This document shows, in pieces, positions 1 to 5,280 of a DNA stretch of 5,312 nt. The position numbers and the translations under genes were made by a program. The DNA is from Clostridia bacterium (GTDB lineage Bacteria; Bacillota; Clostridia; Oscillospirales; CAG-272). Under the pieces are notes generated by a model that was not told the DNA's origin, ran no database searches, and saw nothing but the letters and a program-made list of their open reading frames with translations. Position 1 is the first letter of the stretch, and each line of letters opens with the position of its first letter. The stretch is taken from NCBI GenBank assembly GCA_024404475.1, contig JAKSPV010000095.1, positions 1-5,312 on the forward strand. The letters are read 5' to 3'.

Positions 1-110
1 CGAAGCGCCTCGCGGCGGCGCTCAACAAGTGATGTCACCTCGGGCGTCGCGGGATACATCGCCTTGACCTCCATCGGAATGGCGAGCTTGCGTTCAAAAT
101 CCATATTCAT
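1..110 (-). CDS. Probable 3-deoxy-7-phosphoheptulonate (DAHP) synthase, N-terminus only
   Basis: The first 36 codons of a gene that runs off the left edge. The peptide starts MNMDFERKLAIPMEVKAMYP and continues to an Arg-rich stretch (VERRREAL). From memory this matches the N-terminal arm of type I DAHP synthases of Clostridia, which begin with a pattern like F-x-(R/K)-K-(L/I)-P-x-P-x-E-(V/I)-K-x-x-Y-P just before the catalytic barrel. That enzyme condenses phosphoenolpyruvate with erythrose 4-phosphate in the cytosol, the first and usually feedback-inhibited step of the shikimate pathway. No catalytic residue lies inside the window, so the call rests on the arm and on context: it is the only step missing from the genes upstream. 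The ATG at 110 is preferred over the one at 104 because AAAGAGGTG sits 7 nt before it. It starts 21 nt after the aroA stop with no terminator between. Confidence 0.72.
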   Translation of the reverse strand, partial: MNMDFERKLAIPMEVKAMYPATPEVTSLVERRREAL

Positions 111-126
111 AAGAGTTCACCTCTTT
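111..126 (-). promoter_or_regulatory. Strong ribosome binding site of the DAHP synthase gene, inside a small inverted repeat
   Basis: In minus sense, AAAGAGGTG (126 down to 118) lies 7 nt before the ATG at 110 and is one of the best Shine-Dalgarno matches in the operon. It overlaps a short inverted repeat, AAGAG (125-121) / CTCTT (115-111), with a 5-nt GTGAA loop. Folding would partly cover the site, but a 5-bp stem with two G-C pairs is weak, so any effect on translation is speculative. Confidence 0.6.
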
Positions 127-131
127 TTGGA

Positions 132-1334
132 TCAGTTCATTTCAAAATCAACGCCGAGTGCGCCGAGCGCCGGAAAGAAATCCGGATAGCTTTTCCGAAC
201 GGCTTCGGCGCCGGTGATCGTCCCGCCGATGCGTGAGAGAAGCACGGCAAACGCCATGACAACGCGGTGGTCACCTGCGCCGCAGAGCGGCGTCTTCGGC
301 GTCGTCGGGACGCCGGGATAGACCGTCACATCATCCTCGCCGACTGCCGTGCGGATGCCGCACCGGGCAAGAGCGTCCGTCATCGCGGCAATGCGATCGG
401 ATTCCTTTGTGCGAAGGCGTGCCGTGCCGGTGAAATGCGCGCCGGCACAAAGTGCTGCGGCGATGAACAGAATCGGGCCGAGATCAGGCGTGTCGGAGAG
501 GTCGATCTCGGAGAAGCCGCGGCGGAGCCGGTCAAAGAGCGCGGGATAAACGCGGTCACCCTGCGCCGATTCGCCGGAGAGTCCCGTCACGCACACGTCG
601 CCGCCGACAAAGTTCAAGGCGTCAAGGAAAGCGGCGTTCGACCAGTCGCCCTCGACGGTAGTTTCGACCGGAGAAAAACGCTGTCCGCCGGGGATGAAGA
701 ATGTATCGTTCTCTTCGCGCACGGTGACGCCGAACGTGCGGAGCACCGACAGTGTCATCGTGATATAAGGGCGGCTTACGACGGGCGGCAGAAGCGTCAG
801 CGTGCTGTCGCCGGGCAGCGTCGGAAGCGCAAACAAAAGGCCGCTGACGAACTGGCTGCTGACGTCGCCGCGGATGCGGAAGTCGCCGGATGTGAGCGGG
901 CCGGACGCGAGAAAACCGCCTTCCTTTTTTTGGAACGTCAACTGCTTCTCCGCCGCAAGCACATCAAAGACGTCTGTCGGACGCGCGAGAAGCGAAGGTG
1001 CGGCGCGGAGTTTTCGCGGTGTCCCGCCGCGCCAGAGGAGCGGGACGAGCAGCCGGAGCGTCGTGCCGCTCTCGCGGCAGTCGAGGTCTTCCCTGCCAAA
1101 GTCAACGGAGATGCCGCCTTTGACCGTGCAAAAGCCTTCGGAAAGCTCGATCTCCGCGCCGAGGGTGCGGAGGCAATCAACCGTGGCGAGAACGTCATCG
1201 GACGGCGAAATACTGCGGATCGTGCTTGTCCCGTCAGCAAGCGATGCGCCGATAAGGAGTCGGTGCGTCATGCTTTTGGACGGCGGCGCCTGAACGGTGC
1301 CATGCGCCGCAGACGGTCTTATCGTAACGTTCAT
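132..1334 (-). CDS. aroA: 3-phosphoshikimate 1-carboxyvinyltransferase (EPSP synthase)
   Basis: Sixth pathway step: transfers the enolpyruvyl group of PEP to shikimate 3-phosphate, releasing phosphate; cytosolic, and the target of glyphosate. The 400-aa product is slightly shorter than the usual 420-430 but complete. Visible landmarks: PPSKSMTHRLL (17-27) with the PEP-binding Lys20 and Arg25; RESGTTLRLL (87-96), equivalent to GNAGTAMRPL of E. coli; VSSQF (158-162), shikimate-phosphate site; EGDWSNAAF (228-236); TPDLGPI (282-288) with the likely catalytic Asp284; RTKESDR (308-314) with Glu311 and Arg314; GDHRVVMA (354-361); and KSYPDFF (381-387) with Lys381. The Gly of the glyphosate loop is kept (Gly90), but the position of E. 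coli Pro101 is Leu95. The start ATG overlaps the aroQ stop as ATGA, and no good Shine-Dalgarno precedes it, so translation is probably coupled to aroQ. Family assignment is secure. Confidence 0.97.
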   Translation of the reverse strand: MNVTIRPSAAHGTVQAPPSKSMTHRLLIGASLADGTSTIRSISPSDDVLATVDCLRTLGAEIELSEGFCTVKGGISVDFGREDLDCRESGTTLRLLVPLLWRGGTPRKLRAAPSLLARPTDVFDVLAAEKQLTFQKKEGGFLASGPLTSGDFRIRGDVSSQFVSGLLFALPTLPGDSTLTLLPPVVSRPYITMTLSVLRTFGVTVREENDTFFIPGGQRFSPVETTVEGDWSNAAFLDALNFVGGDVCVTGLSGESAQGDRVYPALFDRLRRGFSEIDLSDTPDLGPILFIAAALCAGAHFTGTARLRTKESDRIAAMTDALARCGIRTAVGEDDVTVYPGVPTTPKTPLCGAGDHRVVMAFAVLLSRIGGTITGAEAVRKSYPDFFPALGALGVDFEMN

Positions 1335-1756
1335 CGCTTGACGAGAAGGTCCATCGCCTCGGTGTACCCGGCGATGCCGTGTCCCATGACCGTGGCGATG
1401 CAGGCGGCGCGGACGAAGCTGATCTGCCGGAACGCTTCGCGCTTTGTAAGGTCGGAAAGATGCACCTCGACGGTCGGGATGCCGGCGGCGAGGACAGCGT
1501 CGAGGAGCGCCACGCTGGTGTGCGTGTAGGCGGCAGGATTGAGCACGATCCCGTCGGCGGTGCCGATCGCCTCGCCGATCCAGTCCACAAGGTCGCCCTC
1601 GTGATTCGACTGGCGGATCTCGACCTCCACGCCAAGCTTCTCGGCGTGCCGGCGTACGGCGGCGGTCAGATCGTCGTAAGTTGCGGTGCCGTAAATATCG
1701 GGCTCGCGTCGGCCGAGAAGGTTCAAGTTCGGGCCGTTCAGGACAAGGATTTTCAT
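1331..1756 (-). CDS. aroQ: 3-dehydroquinate dehydratase, type II
   Basis: Third pathway step: anti-elimination of water from 3-dehydroquinate to give 3-dehydroshikimate. The 141-aa product is the normal size of type II enzymes, small flavodoxin-like subunits that assemble into dodecamers. Motifs: NGPNLNLLGRREPDIYG (7-23) with Arg17 and the catalytic Tyr22 on the active-site lid; QSNHEG (49-54); NPAAYTHTS (73-81) with substrate-binding Asn73; VEVHLSD (96-102) with the catalytic His99; GHGIAGY (125-131). The reading frame is open further upstream (to 2068), but the family N-terminus MKILVLNGPN begins exactly at 1756, which is also where the ribosome binding site points. It starts 1 nt after the aroE-aroK stop and ends in a 4-nt overlap with aroA. 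A slight oddity is LT (103-104) after HLSD, where many homologues carry I/F-H. A type I (aroD) enzyme is not present in the window. Confidence 0.97.
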   Translation of the reverse strand: MKILVLNGPNLNLLGRREPDIYGTATYDDLTAAVRRHAEKLGVEVEIRQSNHEGDLVDWIGEAIGTADGIVLNPAAYTHTSVALLDAVLAAGIPTVEVHLSDLTKREAFRQISFVRAACIATVMGHGIAGYTEAMDLLVKR

Positions 1757-1757
1757 G

Positions 1758-3014
1758 TCAGCACTCCTTTTCGATGAGGTGTTGAAAACGCTTGGCAGTA
1801 TCGCGAGCGACCGCCGAAACGTCACCGTTTCCGTCAATGCGGCAATCGGCGGCGGCGCGATAAAGCGGCAGACGCGCGTCGTATAAAGCACGAAGCTGCT
1901 CGGGGGACGACGAAAGCGGTCGGTCATTCGTCGAAGAAAGCTTTTCCGGCGAGCGGTCGAGCCAGACGAGACGTCCGTTTGCGCGGAGGGCATCCACGTT
2001 TTCCTGCCGAAGGACAGCGCCGCCGCCCGTGGCGACAACGAGTCCCGTTTCGGAGGAAATCTCCGCAATCACACGTGCTTCCGCATCACGGAATGCGTCC
2101 TCGCCATATGTGCGGAGGTAATCGGCGGGCGTCATGCCGCACTTTTCTTCAAGAAGCACGTCGGTATCGATGAAACGCCTGCCGAGAAGCCAAGCGGTTT
2201 CCCGTCCGACAGATGTCTTCCCTGCGGACGGCATGCCGATGAGGACGAGATTTTCTTTTGCCGAGAGAAGATCGCGGTAAACGCGCTCTGTTGTTTCTTC
2301 TCTGATCTCGGTGCCGCGGAACAGCGCCGAAGCGGCCGCCGCCTGTACGACGAGCATACGAAGCCCGCCGACGGCGGGAATGCCGCGCGCTTCAGCGGCA
2401 AGGACAAGCGCCGTGCGAAGCGGGTTATAAATGACGTCGATGACGCCGCTGAGCCGCGGGAACATCGCAAGTTCGATCGGCGTCTCACCCGCATGCGGGA
2501 ACATCCCGACGGGCGTCGTGTTGATGATGATATCCGCGTCGGCGTGTTCGGAAGCAGCGTCCGCGTAAGAGATCGTCTCGCCATCCGGTGTACGGCTCAC
2601 GCGGAAGACCGAGCGTACGCCAGCGTCTTTCGCCGCAGCGAGTGCGGTGCGGCTCGTGCCGCCGCTGCCGAGGATAAGGACTTTTTTCCCGCAGAAAGAC
2701 ATGCCTGCGTAACGGATGAGGGCGCATAGCCCCGTGTAATCGGTGTTATAACCGATGAGGCGGTCGCCGCGGCGGACAACCGTATTGACCGCGCCAATGG
2801 TGCGTGCTTCCGGTGAGAGTTCATCGAGGTACGGGATAACGGTCTCCTTATACGGGATCGTCACGTTGACCCCGTCGAAGTTGCGCGCGGCGAAAAAGGC
2901 GGGAACGTCAGCCAGAGAAAACTCGCAAAGTTCATAGTCCGGTGTGCCGAACGCTGCGTGGAGTGCAGGCGAAAAACTGTGGGCAAGGTGTTCACCCATG
3001 AGGCCGAAACGCAT
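1758..3014 (-). CDS. aroE/aroK: Bifunctional shikimate dehydrogenase / shikimate kinase (AroE-AroK fusion)
   Basis: One 418-aa protein for pathway steps 4 and 5: NADPH reduction of 3-dehydroshikimate to shikimate, then ATP phosphorylation to shikimate 3-phosphate. Residues 1-252 are AroE: AHSFSPALH (11-19) binds substrate; NVTIPYK (50-56) carries the catalytic Lys56; GAVNT (74-78); GYNTD (88-92) carries the catalytic Asp92; GSGGTSR (116-122) is the nucleotide-binding loop; NTTPVGM (165-171); DVIYNP (193-198); Gln224 lies in the C-terminal substrate helix. Residues 254-418 are a full shikimate kinase: Walker A GMPSAGKTS (260-268, Lys266); FIDTD (281-285, Asp283/Asp285); FRDAE (308-312, Arg309 for shikimate); ATGGGAV (328-334); lid NDRPL (363-367, Arg365); RLPLY (381-385, Arg381). 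There is almost no linker. No frameshift or stop separates the halves, and every expected catalytic residue is present in both, so both should be active. The start has GGGAGGG (3026-3020) 5 nt upstream and follows the aroC stop by 1 nt. Confidence 0.96.
   Translation of the reverse strand: MRFGLMGEHLAHSFSPALHAAFGTPDYELCEFSLADVPAFFAARNFDGVNVTIPYKETVIPYLDELSPEARTIGAVNTVVRRGDRLIGYNTDYTGLCALIRYAGMSFCGKKVLILGSGGTSRTALAAAKDAGVRSVFRVSRTPDGETISYADAASEHADADIIINTTPVGMFPHAGETPIELAMFPRLSGVIDVIYNPLRTALVLAAEARGIPAVGGLRMLVVQAAAASALFRGTEIREETTERVYRDLLSAKENLVLIGMPSAGKTSVGRETAWLLGRRFIDTDVLLEEKCGMTPADYLRTYGEDAFRDAEARVIAEISSETGLVVATGGGAVLRQENVDALRANGRLVWLDRSPEKLSSTNDRPLSSSPEQLRALYDARLPLYRAAADCRIDGNGDVSAVARDTAKRFQHLIEKEC
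1764..1770 (-). promoter_or_regulatory. Ribosome binding site fixing the aroQ start
   Basis: Minus-sense AAAGGAG (1770 down to 1764) lies inside the last codons of the aroE-aroK gene, 7 nt before the aroQ ATG at 1756. It supports the short, family-length start over the longer open frame that reaches into the kinase domain. Confidence 0.75.
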
Positions 3015-3015
3015 A

Positions 3016-4110
3016 TCAGCCCTCCCGGAGCCAGTCCGTGCCGAAGCGTCCCGAGAGAAGATCGGCGAGGACGAGCGCCGTCACGCTGTCAACGACGACT
3101 CTGGCGCGGTGAACGATCGCGGGATCATGTCTGCCGGAAACGGAAAGATCGGTTTCCTCGCCCGAAGAAAAATCGAGCGTTTTCTGCGTTTTGGCGATCG
3201 ACGGCGTCGGCTTGACGGCGGTACGGAACGTGAGCGGCATGCCGTTCGTGATGCCCCCCTGGATGCCGCCGCTGTGATTCGTTTTCGTCACGATACGGTC
3301 GCCGACACGGGCAAAAGCATCGTTCGCTTCGCTGCCGCTGCGCTCGGCAATGTCAAATCCGTCGCCGAACGAGACGCCCTTGACACCAGGAATACTGAAT
3401 ATTGCGTGTGCAAGCAGCCCTTCGACCGAGTCGAACCACGGCTCGCCAAGCCCGGCGGGAAGGCCGAAAACAGCTGTTTCGAGAACGCCGCCGACGCTGT
3501 CGCCGTCAGTCGCCGCCTCTTCAATTGCGGCACGCATTTTCTCTCCTGCCGCATCAGAAAGGACGGCGAACGGCCGCGTGCCGAGCTGCCTGATCTCTTC
3601 CTCGCTCGGCGTCAGCGGCGCATCGTCAATGCCGGCAAGACGGCTGATGTGGGTACCGATCAAAATTTCCTTCGTGCGAAGCGCAGACAGAAGAATCGCG
3701 CCTGCCGCCACGAGCGGTGCGGTGAGTCGGCCGCTTGCGTGTCCGCCGCCGCGGTAATCATTAAAGCCGCCGTATTTGACGGCGGACGTATAATCGGCAT
3801 GGCCGGGACGCGGGACGCACGTAACGTCGGCGTAATCGGCGCTCTGCACGTCGGTATTCGGAATAAGGATACAGAGCGGCGTTCCCGTCGTTCGACCGTT
3901 AAAAACGCCCGAGACGATCCGGAACTCGTCTTTCTCGTGCCGTGCAGTCGAGATCGCGCCGATGGAACGGCGCAGGTCAAGCTGCGACGCGATGAACGCT
4001 TCATCGACCGGAAGGCCGGGTGCGAGCCCGTCAAGGACGGCGCCGATCTCGCTGCCGTGGCTCTCGCCGAACAGCGTCAGCGTGACGTTCGTACCGAATG
4101 TATTTTTCAA
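3016..4110 (-). CDS. aroC: Chorismate synthase
   Basis: Last pathway step: trans-1,4 elimination of phosphate from EPSP to give chorismate, using reduced FMN as a catalytic cofactor; normally a homotetramer. The 364-aa length is typical. Landmarks: FGESHG (14-19) with the conserved His18; RRSIGAISTARHEKDE (47-62), the Arg-rich active-site segment; RPGHADYT (101-108) with His104; GGFNDYRGGGHASGR (114-128), FMN-binding; GGIQGGITNG (281-290); and SGRHDPAIVHRA (325-336) with Arg327 and Asp329. The start codon is TTG: the next in-frame Met is residue 192, and the GESHG motif near residue 15 requires a start here. AAAAGGGG lies 9 nt upstream. There is a 32-nt A-rich gap after aroB. No flavin reductase domain is fused, so it is probably the monofunctional type that depends on cellular reduced flavin (inference). 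Confidence 0.97.
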   Translation of the reverse strand: MKNTFGTNVTLTLFGESHGSEIGAVLDGLAPGLPVDEAFIASQLDLRRSIGAISTARHEKDEFRIVSGVFNGRTTGTPLCILIPNTDVQSADYADVTCVPRPGHADYTSAVKYGGFNDYRGGGHASGRLTAPLVAAGAILLSALRTKEILIGTHISRLAGIDDAPLTPSEEEIRQLGTRPFAVLSDAAGEKMRAAIEEAATDGDSVGGVLETAVFGLPAGLGEPWFDSVEGLLAHAIFSIPGVKGVSFGDGFDIAERSGSEANDAFARVGDRIVTKTNHSGGIQGGITNGMPLTFRTAVKPTPSIAKTQKTLDFSSGEETDLSVSGRHDPAIVHRARVVVDSVTALVLADLLSGRFGTDWLREG

Positions 4111-4119
4111 AAGGATCAG

Positions 4120-4127
4120 CCCCTTTT
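4120..4127 (-). promoter_or_regulatory. Ribosome binding site supporting the TTG start of aroC
   Basis: Minus-sense AAAAGGGG (4127 down to 4120) sits in the 32-nt aroB-aroC gap, 9 nt before the TTG at 4110. No ATG or GTG start lies at a suitable distance, so this site decides the TTG start. Confidence 0.65.
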
Positions 4128-4142
4128 CGTTTGTTGTTTGGA

Positions 4143-5138
4143 TTAGCTGAGGACAGCAAGGCGCGCCCGAAGCTCGTCCGGCGTCATGTCAGAAAACTCG
4201 TATTTTCCGATTTTGGGCACGGTGACGACCGTCAGCGTCCCGTTCTCGTTCGTTTTCTTATCGTGCAGCACAGCGCGCATCACCTTTTTTTTCGAAATGC
4301 GGCAGGAGGTCGGCAGGCCGTACTTGCTGAGGGTGCGGACGAGGCGCTCCCGCACGTCACCCTCACACATCGGGATCATGCCGAGCGCGACACACTCTCC
4401 GTGCAGCCGCCCGCCGCAGCTTTCGATGCCGTGTCCGAGCGTATGCCCGAAGTTGAGCACGCGGCGGAGACCGTCTTCCCGCTCGTCCGCCTCAACGATG
4501 CGCTGTTTCAACAGGATGGAACGCGTGACGATTTCGTCCGGCGTCGGCGTGCCGTTTTCGAGGGCGGTAAAGAAATCCGCATCCAACGCCGCCGCCATTT
4601 TGATGCTCTCCGCCATGCCGGCGGCATATTCGCGGGGCGACAGCGTCGAGAGAAGCTCGGTATCGGCGATGACGCACTTCGGCGGCCAAAAGGCACCAAC
4701 GGGGTTTTTGACACCGCCGAGATCGACGGCTGTCTTGCCGCCGACGGAGGAATCGACGAGCGAAAGAAGCGTCGTCGGGATGTTATAAAAGTCAATGCCG
4801 CGCATATAGGTCGCCGCGGCGAAACCGGCGAGATCGCCGACGACACCGCCGCCGACGGCGACGACGCAGTCGTTTCTCGTAAAGCCGCATTTGAGCATCG
4901 TTTCATGGAGTACTTTCCAGCGGCGTATGCTTTTGCTCTTCTCCCCGACGGGAACAGTCACAATAACGGGCGCACGGCAGGCAGCAGCGACACGGGCGGC
5001 ATATTCTTTCGGAACGCCTCGGTCCGTCACGATCAAAACACGCCGATCAAGCGAAAGATATCGCTCCGGCGTTTTTGCGGCGCCCGGCTCGGCGATGACG
5101 TCGTACTGTCCGGATGACGTATGAACGGTGATCACCAT
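4143..5138 (-). CDS. aroB: 3-dehydroquinate synthase
   Basis: Second pathway step: NAD- and metal-dependent cyclisation of DAHP to 3-dehydroquinate, with loss of phosphate. The 331-aa product is near the short end of the usual 340-370 range but complete. Residues 1-90 form the nucleotide-binding part (RVLIVTD 33-39; PVGEKSKS 63-70, Glu66 and Lys67). VGGGVVGDLAGFAA (95-108) is the glycine-rich NAD loop. PTTLLSLVDSSVGGKTAVD (121-139) holds Asp129 and Lys135. KNPVGAFWPP (144-153) follows. Likely metal ligands are Glu177 (AAGMAES), His232 (NFGHTLGH) and His246 (LHGEC); HDKK (292-295) is the conserved basic segment near the C-terminus. First gene of the operon: the ATG is preceded by GGGAGG (5152-5147) with an 8-nt spacer, and by a promoter about 50-80 nt upstream. 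No signal peptide; cytosolic. Confidence 0.97.
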   Translation of the reverse strand: MVITVHTSSGQYDVIAEPGAAKTPERYLSLDRRVLIVTDRGVPKEYAARVAAACRAPVIVTVPVGEKSKSIRRWKVLHETMLKCGFTRNDCVVAVGGGVVGDLAGFAAATYMRGIDFYNIPTTLLSLVDSSVGGKTAVDLGGVKNPVGAFWPPKCVIADTELLSTLSPREYAAGMAESIKMAAALDADFFTALENGTPTPDEIVTRSILLKQRIVEADEREDGLRRVLNFGHTLGHGIESCGGRLHGECVALGMIPMCEGDVRERLVRTLSKYGLPTSCRISKKKVMRAVLHDKKTNENGTLTVVTVPKIGKYEFSDMTPDELRARLAVLS

Positions 5139-5178
5139 GGCTGCTCCCTCCCGCCGGCTGCTCCGGCGCTGACATAAT

Positions 5179-5195
5179 TATACAAGATAAGTATA
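5179..5195. repeat. Short inverted repeat overlapping the promoter -10 and predicted start site
   Basis: TATAC (minus sense 5195-5191) and GTATA (5183-5179) are inverted copies separated by 7 nt, centred between the -10 box and the predicted transcription start. The position fits a repressor operator, but the arms are only 5 bp and A/T-rich, so chance is a real alternative. No known repressor consensus is recognised. Confidence 0.25.
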
Positions 5196-5218
5196 TCACA
5201 CATCCACCGGTTTGTAAA
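5190..5218 (-). promoter_or_regulatory. Sigma-A-type promoter with extended -10, driving the aro operon
   Basis: In minus sense: -35 TTTACA (5218-5213), a 17-nt spacer, then -10 TATACT (5195-5190), preceded by TGA (5198-5196), which supplies the extended -10 TG. Five of six bases match the -35 consensus and five of six match the -10 consensus. The start site should fall near 5183-5181, giving a leader of about 44 nt to the aroB ATG. Two T5 tracts lie just upstream of the -35. A perfect TATAAT at 5182-5177 has no -35 partner at the right distance and is less likely to be the main promoter. Confidence 0.75.
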
Positions 5219-5251
5219 GCGTGGTAAAAAGCCAAAAACTTTCCGAGATTG

Positions 5252-5279
5252 AAAAAAGTCCGGGCAAATTTGCCCGGAC
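5252..5279 (-). terminator. Intrinsic terminator of the upstream transcript
   Basis: Positions 5258-5279 are a perfect 22-nt palindrome giving a 9-bp G+C-rich stem (GTCCGGGCA / TGCCCGGAC) with an AATT loop. In minus sense it is followed directly by six T residues (5257-5252). On the plus strand the hairpin has A residues before it and no adjacent T-run, so it works in the minus direction only. It therefore ends a gene lying to the right of the window and insulates the aro promoter, which starts 34 nt further on. Confidence 0.9.
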
Positions 5280-5280
5280 G

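Noticed and set aside
267..1529. Long plus-strand open frame (420 codons) antisense to aroA and aroQ
   Set aside because: It lies opposite two genes with full catalytic motifs. Its product is an Arg/Ala-rich string without recognisable domains, as expected for the antisense of G+C-rich coding DNA with few stops.
1757..2068. N-terminal extension of aroQ by about 104 codons into the aroE-aroK gene
   Set aside because: The extension overlaps the kinase domain in another frame, has no dehydroquinase character, and the ribosome binding site and family N-terminus both point to 1756.
3949..3973. Possible defective active-site segment in AroC (RRSIGAISTARHEKDE instead of an RRRPG-type segment)
   Set aside because: The other conserved Arg, Glu and Asp positions are kept, and I recall similar RR-x-x-G-x-IST-x-R forms in clostridial chorismate synthases, so it looks like a lineage variant rather than damage.
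2944..4146. Long plus-strand open frame (400 codons) antisense to aroC
   Set aside because: Same reasoning: it mirrors a well-conserved gene, has low-complexity Arg/Ala/Asp composition and shows no family motif.
4098..5117. Long plus-strand open frame (339 codons) antisense to aroB
   Set aside because: Shadow of aroB; no domain pattern and no suitable independent promoter seen.
5177..5182. Perfect TATAAT as the main -10 box
   Set aside because: No -35-like hexamer lies 16-18 nt upstream, while the TATACT box has a good -35, a 17-nt spacer and an extended TG.
5139..5220. T-box, riboswitch or leader-peptide attenuator ahead of aroB
   Set aside because: The leader after the predicted start site is only about 44 nt. 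It has no specifier or antiterminator stems, no second terminator and no run of aromatic codons.
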